Origin: Pseudolabrys taiwanensis
GTDB taxonomy: Bacteria > Pseudomonadota > Alphaproteobacteria > Rhizobiales > Xanthobacteraceae
NCBI RefSeq assembly: GCF_003367395.1
Contig: NZ_CP031417.1
Coordinates: 3,658,001-3,722,000 of the forward strand
Length of the DNA stretch: 64,000 bases
Direction: 5' to 3'
Position 1 is the first letter of the stretch, and every line of letters starts with the position of its first letter. Shown one piece after another: positions 48,103-58,606 of this stretch. Made by a program: the position numbers and the translations under genes. Under the pieces are notes generated by a model. The model was not told where the DNA came from. It did not search any database and saw only the letters and a program-made list of their open reading frames with translations.

Positions 48103-49254
48103 ATGCCTGACAGCGAACCCTCCAGTACCAGCTCCACCGGCGCGTCTTACGAGCCGCGCCATTTGCCCGTGCCCGTCCCGCCCCCGCGCGAGGGCGGCGA
48201 CGGCTGGTTCATCCGCACCATCCGCTCCCTGTTCGGCTGGCGTAACGGTTCAATCCGCGCCGACCTCAAGGACGTGCTCGACGAGATGCCGCCGAGCGAA
48301 TCCGGTTTCTCGCCGGATGAGAGCCGGATGCTCAAGAACATCCTCGGCTTGCGCGAGCGCCGCGTTGGCGACGTCATGGTACCGCGCGCCGACATCGTGT
48401 CGGTGCAGCAGGACATTCCGCTCGGCGAACTCGTGCGCACCTTCGAAGGCGCCGGCCATTCGCGTCTTGTCGTCTACAACGACACGCTCGACGATCCGGT
48501 CGGCATGGTGCACATCCGCGACCTCATCGCCTTCATGACGGCGCGCGCCGCGGTCGATCCCGAAAAGAACGCCAAGCGCAAGAAGCCGTTGCCGGCGGGC
48601 CTCGATTTCAAGGCCATCGATCTCGCGATACCCATGTCGAGTGCGAAGATCGTGCGCGAAATCCTGTTCGTGCCGCCGTCGATGCGCGCCATCGATCTGC
48701 TCGCGCGCATGCAGGCGACGCGCATCCATCTCGCGCTCGTCGTCGACGAATATGGTGGCACCGACGGCTTGATCTCGATGGAGGATATCGTCGAGCAGAT
48801 CGTCGGCGAGATCGCCGACGAACACGACGAAGACGAAATGCCGAGCGTTGTGCGTCAGCCGGACGGCTCTTACATCGCCGATGCCCGCGCCAGCCTCGAG
48901 GATGTGGTCAATATCGTCGGCAACGATTTCCAGGCCGGCGACGCCGCCGAAGAAGTCGACACGCTCGGCGGCTATCTGGTGACGCGCGCCGGACGTCTGC
49001 CGTTGCGCGGTGAAGTCATTGCCGGCCCCGACCTGTTCGAGTTCGAAGTGCTCGATGCCGATCCGCGCCGCATCAAGCGCGTGCGCATCACGCGTCTGAA
49101 GGAACCGCGCGAAGCGTCGCGTGAGGCTTCCCGCGACGGGCGTCGGCGAGAACCCGATGCCGTGCTCGCCGGCGTTGCGCCGCCGCCGATGCCGGGTGAG
49201 GACGCCGCGAAGGACAGCGAGATTTCAGCCTCACCGGGCACGCCGCGCCCGTGA
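48103..49254 (+). CDS. CorC/HlyC-type CBS-domain protein (YbeX-like)
   Basis: 383 residues. Two CBS domains (about 80-200, DVMVPRADIVSVQQDIPLGE; and LIVDEYGG-type LVVDEYGGTDGLISMEDIVE) and a C-terminal transporter-associated (CorC_HlyC) domain (about 245-325). No transmembrane segment, so it is the soluble YbeX type linked to Mg/Co efflux or ribosome function. Followed immediately by lnt with 4-bp overlap. The C-terminal ~50 residues are Arg/Pro-rich and likely disordered. Confidence 0.93.
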   Translation: MPDSEPSSTSSTGASYEPRHLPVPVPPPREGGDGWFIRTIRSLFGWRNGSIRADLKDVLDEMPPSESGFSPDESRMLKNILGLRERRVGDVMVPRADIVSVQQDIPLGELVRTFEGAGHSRLVVYNDTLDDPVGMVHIRDLIAFMTARAAVDPEKNAKRKKPLPAGLDFKAIDLAIPMSSAKIVREILFVPPSMRAIDLLARMQATRIHLALVVDEYGGTDGLISMEDIVEQIVGEIADEHDEDEMPSVVRQPDGSYIADARASLEDVVNIVGNDFQAGDAAEEVDTLGGYLVTRAGRLPLRGEVIAGPDLFEFEVLDADPRRIKRVRITRLKEPREASREASRDGRRREPDAVLAGVAPPPMPGEDAAKDSEISASPGTPRP

Positions 49255-50855
49255 CGCCCATTCGTCTCGCCACCCGTGCCGCACATGAGGTCGTGCTCGC
49301 CTTCGGCTGGCAGCGGGCCATCATCGCGTTCGTGGCCGGCGCCGTGTCCGTTCTCGCCATGGCGCCGATCGGTGCCTGGCCGGTCCTTTTCCTGACCTTC
49401 CCCGTGCTGGTGTGGCTGGTGGACGGCTCCACCGCCGGCCGCTGGGGCGGCATTGGGACCGCGGCGCTCGCCGGCTGGTGCTTCGGCTTCGGCTACTTCG
49501 TCGCCGGGCTCTATTGGGTCGGCTACGCCTTCCTGGTCGATGCCAAGACCTTCGGCTGGCTGCTGCCGGTCGCGGTCGCCGGCCTTCCCGCGTACCTCGC
49601 CATCTATACGGCCCTGGGCCTTGCCGCCGCGCGCCTGCTTTGGATACGCGGACCCGCGCGCATCCTGGCCTTGGCGGCCACGATGACCATCGCGGAGTGG
49701 CTGCGCGGTCATGTACTCACGGGATTTCCGTGGAATACTTTCGGCTACGCGTTCATGCAACCGCTGGTGCTCGGTCAAAGCATCTCGCTGGTCGGCATTT
49801 GGGGGCTGACTTTTTTGGCACTCGCCATATGCGCGAGCCCGGCCGTGCTCGCGGACGAGCCCGAAGACACGCGTCATCCTTATCGCTGGCCGGTTGTCGG
49901 CCTCGTCATTCTCGCGGCGCTCGCGGGTTATGGCGGCACGCGCCTGCGGCTGCATCCGACCGCATTCGTGAGCGGCGTGAAGCTGCGCATCATGCAGCCC
50001 AATCTGCAGCAGGATGCGCGGTTCAACTACTCCGCCAAGAACGAAGTGATGGCGCATTATCTGTCGCTATCGGGACGATCCACCGGACCGCAGTCCGAAG
50101 GACTGCACGGCGTCACGCATCTGATCTGGCCCGAATCGGCATTTCCATTTTTTCTCGCGCAAGAGCCCGATGCGCTGGCGCAAATCGTAGCGCTGCTCAA
50201 GCCCGGCACGGAGCTCATCACCGGCGCTGTCCGTGCCGTGCCGCCGGTGCCGGGGTCGCGCGCGATCCGCGCCTATAACTCCGTCTATGTGATTGATCCT
50301 GATGGCTCCATCCGCGGCATTTACGACAAAGTGCACCTGGTGCCGTTCGGCGAATATTTGCCGTTTCAAAGCTTCCTCGAGAGCCTCGGGCTGCAACAGC
50401 TGACCAAGCAAGCCGGCGGTTTCCTGTCGGGCGATCGGCGCCGCGTGATGGATGTCGGCCACGCGCCGAAGATGATGCCGCTGATTTGCTACGAGGCGGT
50501 TTTTCCCGGCGAAGCGGTGCCCGACAATGAGCGGCCCGGCTGGCTCGTGAACGTCACCAATGATGGCTGGTTTGGCATCAGCTCCGGGCCGTATCAGCAC
50601 TTCCAGCAAGCACGCGCCTTGGCCATCGCGGAGGGCTTGCCGCTGGTGCGCGCGGCCAATACCGGCATCTCCGCGGTCATCGACCCCGTCGGGCGAGTAA
50701 CGGCGTCACTGCCTCTTGGGGTTGAAGGTGTATTCGACGCCGGCCTGCCACGTGCGATTGCAAAAACTATATATGTGAAATTTGGGAATTCCGCCTTGAT
50801 TCTCTTTTTGGTGGTAAGTGTGTTGCTGGTGGGCCGCCGCCGATTTCGTGCCTAG
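49251..50855 (+). CDS. lnt: Apolipoprotein N-acyltransferase
   Basis: 534 residues. Membrane enzyme that N-acylates the lipoprotein Cys. Several N-terminal helices (about 20-230), then the nitrilase domain with catalytic Glu in IWPESAFPF, Lys in YDKVHLVPFGEYLPF and Cys in LICYEAVFPGE. GTG 49251 overlaps corC. Last gene of the run; an AT-rich gap follows. Its homologue is known as actA in Sinorhizobium, next to phrR, as here. Confidence 0.96.
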   Translation: MTPIRLATRAAHEVVLAFGWQRAIIAFVAGAVSVLAMAPIGAWPVLFLTFPVLVWLVDGSTAGRWGGIGTAALAGWCFGFGYFVAGLYWVGYAFLVDAKTFGWLLPVAVAGLPAYLAIYTALGLAAARLLWIRGPARILALAATMTIAEWLRGHVLTGFPWNTFGYAFMQPLVLGQSISLVGIWGLTFLALAICASPAVLADEPEDTRHPYRWPVVGLVILAALAGYGGTRLRLHPTAFVSGVKLRIMQPNLQQDARFNYSAKNEVMAHYLSLSGRSTGPQSEGLHGVTHLIWPESAFPFFLAQEPDALAQIVALLKPGTELITGAVRAVPPVPGSRAIRAYNSVYVIDPDGSIRGIYDKVHLVPFGEYLPFQSFLESLGLQQLTKQAGGFLSGDRRRVMDVGHAPKMMPLICYEAVFPGEAVPDNERPGWLVNVTNDGWFGISSGPYQHFQQARALAIAEGLPLVRAANTGISAVIDPVGRVTASLPLGVEGVFDAGLPRAIAKTIYVKFGNSALILFLVVSVLLVGRRRFRA

Positions 50856-51074
50856 ATTGAATCAGGCGTTTCTCAGCACAACCGTCTGATTTCACTAAAT
50901 AAAAATTACGGTGTCGGGAACCGTACATAGCAGCTTCAAAAGGTCAAACTGGTAACCTGATACTCGCCATTTTGACTGTGCCATTTTTTGTTACCACGTA
51001 GACGGGACTTGACCCCCAGCGCGAGTTCCGCAAGTTGTACATTACGGGCCACGATGGAGGCATAGGAGATATTT

Positions 51075-51482
51075 ATGGCTAAGAAGGCACCCAATCCGAT
51101 CGACAAGCACGTCGGTTCGCGTGTGCGTATGCGTCGGATGATGCTGGGCATGAGTCAGGAAAAGCTCGGGGATGCCCTTGGCCTGACCTTCCAGCAAGTT
51201 CAGAAGTACGAGAAGGGTACCAACCGCATCGGTGCGAGCCGCCTTCAACAGATCGCACACATCCTCCAGGTTCCCGTCTCCTTCTTCTTCGAAGGCGCGC
51301 CGCTTGCTCCGGGCGGCCAAGTCACCCCCGGCATGAGCGAAGCTCCGTCGCCCGCCTACGTCTCCGACTTTCTCGCCACGTCCGACGGCTTGTCGCTGAC
51401 AAAGTCGTTCATGCGCATCAAGAACAGCAAGCTGCGCCGCCGCATTGTTGACTTGGTCGAGCAGATCGCCGGCGAGGAATAA
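51075..51482 (+). CDS. praR: XRE-type regulator PraR/PhrR
   Basis: 135 residues. HTH_3 domain near the N-terminus (RVRMRRMMLGMSQEKLGDAL, GLTFQQVQKYEKGTNRIG) and a C-terminal helical tail (SFMRIKNSKLRRRIVDLVEQ). The position between lnt and metK and the sequence match PhrR/PraR of rhizobia, linked to acid response and quorum-sensing or biofilm repression. ATG 51075 with GGAG upstream. The 219-bp AT-rich gap before it should hold its promoter. Confidence 0.92.
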   Translation: MAKKAPNPIDKHVGSRVRMRRMMLGMSQEKLGDALGLTFQQVQKYEKGTNRIGASRLQQIAHILQVPVSFFFEGAPLAPGGQVTPGMSEAPSPAYVSDFLATSDGLSLTKSFMRIKNSKLRRRIVDLVEQIAGEE

Positions 51483-51583
51483 ATTGCCCGCGTGATCCCA
51501 TTGCGAGAGTGGAAGTTGCCCACTTTTGCCCGCACCTTGACGTTGCGGACGGTCACTGCAAGAAACACCGCTGCATAAAAACG

Positions 51584-51605
51584 GCGCGGCCGACATCGGC
51601 CGTGC
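51584..51605 (+). promoter_or_regulatory. Hairpin directly before metK ribosome site
   Basis: GCGCGGCCG, loop ACAT, CGGCCGTGC (9 bp with one G-U), ending 3 nt before GGAGGAG. It could limit initiation. I do not recognise a SAM-II or other known riboswitch. Confidence 0.45.
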
Positions 51606-51623
51606 GATGGAGGAGTTTCAGCG

Positions 51624-52895
51624 GTGGCTCATACCAATTACCTGTTCACCAGCGAGTCGGTTTCCGAAGGTCATCCGGACAAGGTCTGCGACCAGATCTC
51701 GGACGCGGTCCTCGACGCGTTTCTTGAGAACGACGTCAAGCTGGGCATCTCCGACGATAGCTTGGTCAACACGCGCCTCGGCTGCGAAACGCTGGCCACC
51801 ACGAACAAGATCGTCATCGCCGGCGAAGGCCGCGGCCAGTCGCCGCTCTTCCGCAAACACGGCGACAAGGCCGTCGTCGATCGCGAACTGATCACTAAGA
51901 TCGCGCGCGATGTGGTCAAGGACATCGGTTACGACCAGGACGGCTTCTCCTACTATGGCGCCGACGTGGAAGTGCTGCTGCACGGCCAGTCGCCCGACAT
52001 CGCCATGGGCGTCGACGCCAAGAAGCACGCCAGCGGCGAAGAAGAAGGCGCCGGTGACCAAGGCATGATGTTCGGCTTCGCCTGCACCGAGAGCGAGGTC
52101 TACGAAAAGAACTCGTTCATGCCGGCGCCGATCTATTTCTCGCACAAGATCCTCAAGGTCCTGTCCGACAAGCGCCGATCCGGTCAGCTGCACGACCTGC
52201 AGCCCGACGCCAAGAGCCAGGTGACGGTGCGTTATGTCGACCGCAAGCCGGTCGGCGCCACCAAGGTGGTGGTCTCGACGCAGCACACCGCCGAAAGCCG
52301 CAACGGCAACAAGTACACGCCCGGCCTCATCAAGGAGATGATCACCGACGCGGTCGCTTCGGCGCTGCCGGAAGGCTGGATGCCGAAGGATGCCAACTTC
52401 CTGGTGAACCCGACCGGCAACTTCGTTGTCGGCGGTCCGGACGGCGACTGCGGCCTGACCGGCCGCAAGATCATCGTCGACACCTACGGCGGCTATGCCC
52501 CGCACGGCGGCGGCGCCTTCTCCGGCAAGGACCCGACCAAGGTCGACCGTTCGGCCGCTTACGCCGCGCGCTATCTCGCCAAGAACGTCGTGGCGGCGGG
52601 CATTGCCGAGCGCTGCACCATCCAGATCGCCTACGCGATCGGCGTCGCCGATCCGATGTCGGTCCTGGTCGACACGCATGGCACCGGCCTCGTGCCGGAG
52701 AGCAAGCTGGAGGAAGTGCTGCCGCAGCTCTTCCGCCTGACGCCGACCAACATCCGCCGCACGCTCAAGCTGAACCGTCCGATCTATCGTCGCACCGCGG
52801 CTTACGGCCACTTCGGCCGCCAGCCCGAAGCCGACGGCGGCTTCTCCTGGGAGAAGACGGACCTCGCGGCGGCGATCAAGAGCGCGGTGCAGTAA
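51624..52895 (+). CDS. metK: S-adenosylmethionine synthetase
   Basis: 423 residues. Makes SAM from ATP and methionine; this is the longer alphaproteobacterial form. N-terminal [20 protein letters not shown], the DQGMMFGFA region near residue 150, [16 protein letters not shown] near residue 300. GTG 51624 with GGAGGAG upstream. A strong terminator follows. Confidence 0.98.
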   Translation: MAHTNYLFTSESVSEGHPDKVCDQISDAVLDAFLENDVKLGISDDSLVNTRLGCETLATTNKIVIAGEGRGQSPLFRKHGDKAVVDRELITKIARDVVKDIGYDQDGFSYYGADVEVLLHGQSPDIAMGVDAKKHASGEEEGAGDQGMMFGFACTESEVYEKNSFMPAPIYFSHKILKVLSDKRRSGQLHDLQPDAKSQVTVRYVDRKPVGATKVVVSTQHTAESRNGNKYTPGLIKEMITDAVASALPEGWMPKDANFLVNPTGNFVVGGPDGDCGLTGRKIIVDTYGGYAPHGGGAFSGKDPTKVDRSAAYAARYLAKNVVAAGIAERCTIQIAYAIGVADPMSVLVDTHGTGLVPESKLEEVLPQLFRLTPTNIRRTLKLNRPIYRRTAAYGHFGRQPEADGGFSWEKTDLAAAIKSAVQ

Positions 52896-52922
52896 GCTTC
52901 TTCGCACCGGTACACATTCGAC

Positions 52923-52958
52923 GAATGGCCGGCCGCAACGCCGGCCATTCGCTTTTTT
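52923..52958 (+). terminator. metK terminator
   Basis: Perfect 11-bp stem GAATGGCCGGC / GCCGGCCATTC, 6-nt loop, then a T run. Confidence 0.95.
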
Positions 52959-53000
52959 ATGTTGTCATGTCCCGGCTAAGCGGGGCATCCCAATCGCCTC

Positions 53001-53699
53001 ATGAGCGAAGACCCGAACGAAACCTCGCAGCGCGCCTTCTTCGGCCGGCGCAAGGGCCATGCCCTCAAGCCGCGTCAGGCGGCCTTGTTCGAGACGCTGC
53101 TGCCGACGATCGGCCTCGATCTGGGCAAGCCGGCGCCCGCCGATCTGCGCGCTCTGTTCCCGCGCGTCGTCGACGAGGTGCGGCTGGAGATCGGCTTCGG
53201 CGGCGCCGAACATCTGATCGCGCAGGCCGAGGCCAATCCGAATGTCGGCTATATCGGCACCGATGCGTTCTTGAACGGCGTCGCCAAGGCCCTGGTGGCG
53301 ATCGACGAACGCAAGCTGACCAACATCCTTCTGTATTTCGGCGACGCCAGCGCGCTGCTCGATTGGCTGCCGGTCGCGGCGCTCACCCGGATCGACCTGC
53401 TCTATCCCGATCCATGGCCGAAGAAGCGGCATTGGAAGCGGCGCTTCGTGCAGGACGAAAGCTTGAAACGCCTCGCCCGCATCGTGAAGGATGGCGGCGA
53501 ATTCCGTTTCGCCACCGACATTCCGAGTTACGCCGATTACGTATTGATGCGCATTCTGCGCTCGCGCGATTTCACCTGGACGGCCGAACGCGCCGACGAT
53601 TGGCGCAAACCGTGGGCGGGCTTCGTGCGCACGCGCTACGAAGCCAAGGCGATCCGCGAAGGCCGCACCCCGGCGTATTTTATTTTCAGACGCAGTTAG
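53001..53699 (+). CDS. trmB: tRNA (guanine-N7-)-methyltransferase
   Basis: 232 residues. Methylates G46 of tRNAs. SAM motif EIGFGGAEHLIAQ near residue 60, the conserved YPDPWPKKRHWKRRFV near residue 133 and the C-terminal TRYEAKAIREGRTPAYF. ATG 53001; a palindromic repeat fragment (GTCATGTCCCGGCTAAGCGG) lies just before it. Overlaps the DUF5615 gene by 4 bp, convergently. Confidence 0.96.
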   Translation: MSEDPNETSQRAFFGRRKGHALKPRQAALFETLLPTIGLDLGKPAPADLRALFPRVVDEVRLEIGFGGAEHLIAQAEANPNVGYIGTDAFLNGVAKALVAIDERKLTNILLYFGDASALLDWLPVAALTRIDLLYPDPWPKKRHWKRRFVQDESLKRLARIVKDGGEFRFATDIPSYADYVLMRILRSRDFTWTAERADDWRKPWAGFVRTRYEAKAIREGRTPAYFIFRRS

Positions 53700-54022
53700 C
53701 CGGGCGCCGCAACCTCCAAAACCTCGCCCGGCCGAGCTGTTTCAAGAAGTACTAGAAGACCCGGAACGAGCGGCCTTAAATCGCTCAAGCGATTGCTTTT
53801 GGCCCGCAGAACGATGACCGCAATTTGTAGCGCGCCGATGCTGTTCTGAAACGACAGATTTCGATCGACTGTCACAAATACATCGAACGAACGCGCAGCA
53901 AGAACCAGCAACTCGCCGTTCTTGATCGTCGCCCACCCCATCTGCCGGGCCGTTTTCACATCATGGCCGACAATATCGCGCAACAAGCGCCAATCGATGC
54001 ACTCGTCGAGAAAGATCCTCAC
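53696..54022 (-). CDS. DUF5615 PIN-like toxin
   Basis: 108 residues, PIN-like nuclease fold: MRIFLDECIDWRLLRDIVGHDVKT with Asp6/Glu7, then FDVFVTVDRNLSFQNS holding the second acidic site near residue 73. Putative mRNA or tRNA nuclease of a type II toxin-antitoxin pair with the DUF433 gene immediately upstream (4-bp overlap). Ends in trmB's 3' end. Confidence 0.88.
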   Translation of the reverse strand: MRIFLDECIDWRLLRDIVGHDVKTARQMGWATIKNGELLVLAARSFDVFVTVDRNLSFQNSIGALQIAVIVLRAKSNRLSDLRPLVPGLLVLLETARPGEVLEVAAPG

Positions 54023-54234
54023 GAGACCGATGCAACGAGCCGATCTTTCGCCTCCTCAAGAAAGGCGATGACCTGCTCGCGCTTAACCGACGGAAAGCCG
54101 ACAAGGAATTCGTCGATGCTGTCGCCGGCTTCGAGATAATCGAGAAACGTCTGGACGGGTACCCGCGTCCCAGCGAATACCGGTGTGCCGCCCATCACGT
54201 TCGCGTCGCGGGATATCGGCGATACCTTCATCAT
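54019..54234 (-). CDS. DUF433 antitoxin
   Basis: 71 residues, HTH-like DUF433: SPISRDANVMGGTPVFAGTR, VPVQTFLDYLEAGDSIDEFL, then FPSVKREQVIAFLEEA. Typical antitoxin size and position, before the toxin with ATG overlap. It would bind and neutralise the DUF5615 protein and probably autoregulate the operon; the short gap to the DUF2336 gene (50 bp) may hold the operator. Confidence 0.9.
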   Translation of the reverse strand: MMKVSPISRDANVMGGTPVFAGTRVPVQTFLDYLEAGDSIDEFLVGFPSVKREQVIAFLEEAKDRLVASVS

Positions 54235-54284
54235 CTTAATCTAAGGCGAGCCGGTGCTGCAGACAACCGCACCGGCGAACCGGG

Positions 54285-55376
54285 TTACTCGCCCGTGCCT
54301 TGGCGCACCTGCCAGAAACGCACGACGCGCTGCGCCGTCGCCGCGGTCAGCCGCTCGAAATTCTCGAACGCCGCATCGAGGAGCTGCGCATTCACCTTGA
54401 TCCCCGGCCGCGCGCTCATGACCGCCTTCACCGTCGGCCAGCCGAAGCCCACCGCGCGCGCCAGGATCAGCACCGGATCGGCGCGCTCGCCGTTCATCAG
54501 GCGATCCACCACCTCAACCGGCACGGCGCAGACGGTCGCCAGCGCCGCGATGGTTTCCTCGTACTGGCCGCTGTTGGCGAACTCGGCGATATCGGCCTCG
54601 GTGAGCTTGCGCTCCTTGTGCAGGGCCCGCGTCTTGGCCAGCGCGGCGGTATAGTTGCGTGGTGCCGCCTTGGCGCCGACCTCGTCGGTGACTTTGGCGA
54701 GGATCTTGCGGATCTCGAGCTGCGTCTCGGGCTTGGCCTGCGCCAGCAGGCGTTTCTGCACCACGTCGCTCGCGCGCATCAGTAACTGCCGGAACAGCCG
54801 CGGCGGAATGTCGGTGCGCTGGCCAACCTTCTCGGCCAGCACGCCATCCTGCTCGGCGCGCTGCACCAGGGTGGTGAAGGCCTGCTCGGACAGGCGCGCA
54901 TTGTGGTTGGTGGCGATCGAGCGCGCGACCTCGCGGTCGCCGCGCGCCACCAGGATGTCGGACAGCGACTCGCTGATGCCGAGGCGCATCGATACCGCAA
55001 GCAGGTGCGCCTGGCTCTTGGTCTCGGCGATCCGCATCAGCTCCGGTTCGTCGAGCCGCGCCTGCTTGAGCACGGGGCCGGCGACGTCGATGTCGTCGCT
55101 GTTGGCGAGCCTGCTGACGACATGCGCCGGCGCATTCGGGACCGGCGCGATCCGCCGCGCGAGCTCGGCCAGCGCCTTCGCCTCGATTTCCTCAATGAGG
55201 TACCCGATGACGTCATCGAACAGCGCGACATGGTGGTCGCGGAAAGAAGGCGCGCCGTCGAGAAACAGGCTGGTGATACGGCGCAGGGTCTCTGCCCGCT
55301 TCTCGGCCGTGCCGTGCTGGACCACGTCTTCCAGTTCGGGCAGGAGCGAGGCTGGGGAACCCATACGATAACTCAC
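54285..55376 (-). CDS. DUF2336 protein
   Basis: 363 residues, all-helical, HEAT-like repeats (RLANSDDIDVAGPVLKQARL, DILVARGDREVARSIA). DUF2336 is widespread in alphaproteobacteria, function unknown. ATG 55376. No signal or membrane segment. It is divergent from the rimP operon with a 203-bp gap that carries the rimP promoter. The basis is family recognition only. Confidence 0.88.
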   Translation of the reverse strand: MSYRMGSPASLLPELEDVVQHGTAEKRAETLRRITSLFLDGAPSFRDHHVALFDDVIGYLIEEIEAKALAELARRIAPVPNAPAHVVSRLANSDDIDVAGPVLKQARLDEPELMRIAETKSQAHLLAVSMRLGISESLSDILVARGDREVARSIATNHNARLSEQAFTTLVQRAEQDGVLAEKVGQRTDIPPRLFRQLLMRASDVVQKRLLAQAKPETQLEIRKILAKVTDEVGAKAAPRNYTAALAKTRALHKERKLTEADIAEFANSGQYEETIAALATVCAVPVEVVDRLMNGERADPVLILARAVGFGWPTVKAVMSARPGIKVNAQLLDAAFENFERLTAATAQRVVRFWQVRQGTGE

Positions 55377-55470
55377 AAAAACAGCCGCAACCGCGCATTC
55401 ACCCGCGGTTTTACGAGAATTTAGGCTTGATTTCTGAAGGAAGAGTTAGCCTGCGGAACCGGCAAAACCC

Positions 55471-55498
55471 TTGCACAAACGAGGAAATTCGCTATATT
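55471..55498 (+). promoter_or_regulatory. rimP-operon promoter
   Basis: TTGCAC, 16 nt, TATATT: a good sigma-70-type pair, placing the transcript start near 55505. Confidence 0.7.
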
Positions 55499-55518
55499 GC
55501 GCCGGTACGTAAGACACC

Positions 55519-55571
55519 CTCATAACCAAATCGGGTTTTGAGAGTGGGTCCTCCCGGGCCCGCTCTTTTTT
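55519..55571 (+). promoter_or_regulatory. rimP leader with terminator-like hairpin (attenuator candidate)
   Basis: A weak hairpin CTCAtaACC / GGTttTGAG (55519-55542) precedes a terminator: GAGTGGGTCC, loop TCCC, GGGCCCGCTC (55542-55565), then TTTTTT. It ends 8 nt before the rimP ATG. A rimP leader RNA motif has been described; I cannot test whether this matches. Confidence 0.75.
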
Positions 55572-55579
55572 GTTACGGA

Positions 55580-56254
55580 ATGGCGCAAAGCGATGATCTG
55601 ATGGCGGCTTCGGCCGCCGCCGATGCAACCGAACCGCGGCTGATTACCGAGCCGGGGTTGTCGGCGCGTGTCGCCAACATCGCAGAGCCGGTGCTGGAGC
55701 AGCTCGGTTATCGGCTGGTGCGGGTGCGTGTTTCCGGCGGCGAAAGCTCCACCATGCAGATCATGGCCGAGCGTCCCGACGGCACGCTGACCATCGACGA
55801 CTGCGAAGACATCTCGCGCGCGCTCTCGCCGGTGCTCGACGTCGCCGACCCCATCGAAAAAGCCTACCGGCTCGAGATTTCCTCGCCGGGTATCGACCGG
55901 CCGCTGGTGCGCAAGTCCGATTTCGACCGTTACGCCGGCCACCTGGTGCGCATCGAGATGGAAGTGCCGATCAATGGCCGCAAACGGTTCCGCGGCCATC
56001 TCACCGGCACCGAGGGCGATCTGGCCAAGCTGCACCGCGACGATGCCCGTGAGGGCGACGAAGCCGACGTGCTGCTGCCGATCGGAGATATGAGCGACGC
56101 GAAGCTCGTGCTCACCGACGAACTGGTGACCGAAGCCTTGCGGCGCGAGAAGGCGGCCAAGCGCGAAGCGCGCGCCGCCAAACGTGAAGAAAGACGCGAA
56201 GAGAGACATTCCCGGCACCGGCCGCAGAGGCCTGCCGACAAAGGAGGAGAGTGA
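55580..56254 (+). CDS. rimP: Ribosome maturation factor RimP
   Basis: 224 residues. 30S assembly factor. RimP N domain ([17 protein letters not shown] [11 protein letters not shown]), [13 protein letters not shown] and SSPGIDRPL diagnostic; basic C-terminal tail. ATG 55580 right after the terminator-like hairpin. First gene of the rimP-nusA-ylxR-infB operon; nusA begins 3 nt after the stop. Confidence 0.96.
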   Translation: MAQSDDLMAASAAADATEPRLITEPGLSARVANIAEPVLEQLGYRLVRVRVSGGESSTMQIMAERPDGTLTIDDCEDISRALSPVLDVADPIEKAYRLEISSPGIDRPLVRKSDFDRYAGHLVRIEMEVPINGRKRFRGHLTGTEGDLAKLHRDDAREGDEADVLLPIGDMSDAKLVLTDELVTEALRREKAAKREARAAKREERREERHSRHRPQRPADKGGE

Positions 56255-56257
56255 GCT

Positions 56258-57868
<1,611 letters not shown>

Positions 57869-57881
57869 CCAAGGAGTATGG

Positions 57882-58592
57882 ATGCTGGCGACCGAACCGC
57901 GCGTGACAACGCAGGAGGATGAGCTCGACCGCGGGGCGACGACTGTCGCCCCCGGCACGCAGCGCACCTGCGCGCTCACGCGCAAGGAACAGCCGGTGTC
58001 CGAGATGATCCGCTTCGTGGTCGGACCCGGCGACACGGTCGTCGCCGACGTCAAACGTAAATTGCCCGGCCGCGGGCTTTGGATCACCGCGACGCGCAAG
58101 TCGCTGACCGAGGCGGTCAAACGGAACGTCTTCGCCCGCGGCTTCAAACGCAACGTGAAGGTCGCCACCGACCTGCCGGCGCAGACCGAAGCGATGCTGG
58201 AACGGGCCGCGCTCGACGCGCTCGCCGTGGCGGGCAAAGCGGGCCTAGCGATAGCGGGTTTCGCCAAGGTCGAGGCGGCGCTCGCGCGGAACGAGGCCGT
58301 GGCGTTGCTGCACGCCAGCGACGGCGCGGCGGACGGCAAACGCAAGCTCGACGGCGCTTTGCGCCGGATTCGAGAGGAAACTGACGGAATCGCACGTGAA
58401 ATCGCCCTGGTCGGCGAATTTTCCGGCGTGCAATTGGATTTGGCACTGAACCGCCCAAATGTGGTACATGCAGCGCTGCTTGCCGGGCCCGGGAGCGAAA
58501 CTTTTCTCGCTCGCGTGTCGCGCCTTGTGCGCTATCGGACCGGACAATCGCCCGAGGCAGTTAGCGCGCATGCGCCGACGGACGGCGCATAA
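57882..58592 (+). CDS. YlxR-family RNA-binding protein with L7Ae-like C-terminal domain
   Basis: 236 residues. N-terminal YlxR (DUF448) domain (RTCALTRKEQPVSEMIRF, LPGRGLWI), then an L7Ae-type segment (ALDALAVAGKAGLAIAGFAKV) rich in Ala/Gly. Long for YlxR; the fusion is common in alphaproteobacteria. ATG 57882 with AAGGAG 5 nt upstream. Likely helps RNA processing in the translation operon. Confidence 0.95.
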   Translation: MLATEPRVTTQEDELDRGATTVAPGTQRTCALTRKEQPVSEMIRFVVGPGDTVVADVKRKLPGRGLWITATRKSLTEAVKRNVFARGFKRNVKVATDLPAQTEAMLERAALDALAVAGKAGLAIAGFAKVEAALARNEAVALLHASDGAADGKRKLDGALRRIREETDGIAREIALVGEFSGVQLDLALNRPNVVHAALLAGPGSETFLARVSRLVRYRTGQSPEAVSAHAPTDGA

Positions 58593-58606
58593 GGACAAAG
58601 TACTGA

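Noticed and set aside
51483..51623. SAM-II riboswitch before metK
   Set aside because: The conserved SAM-II core words are not present.
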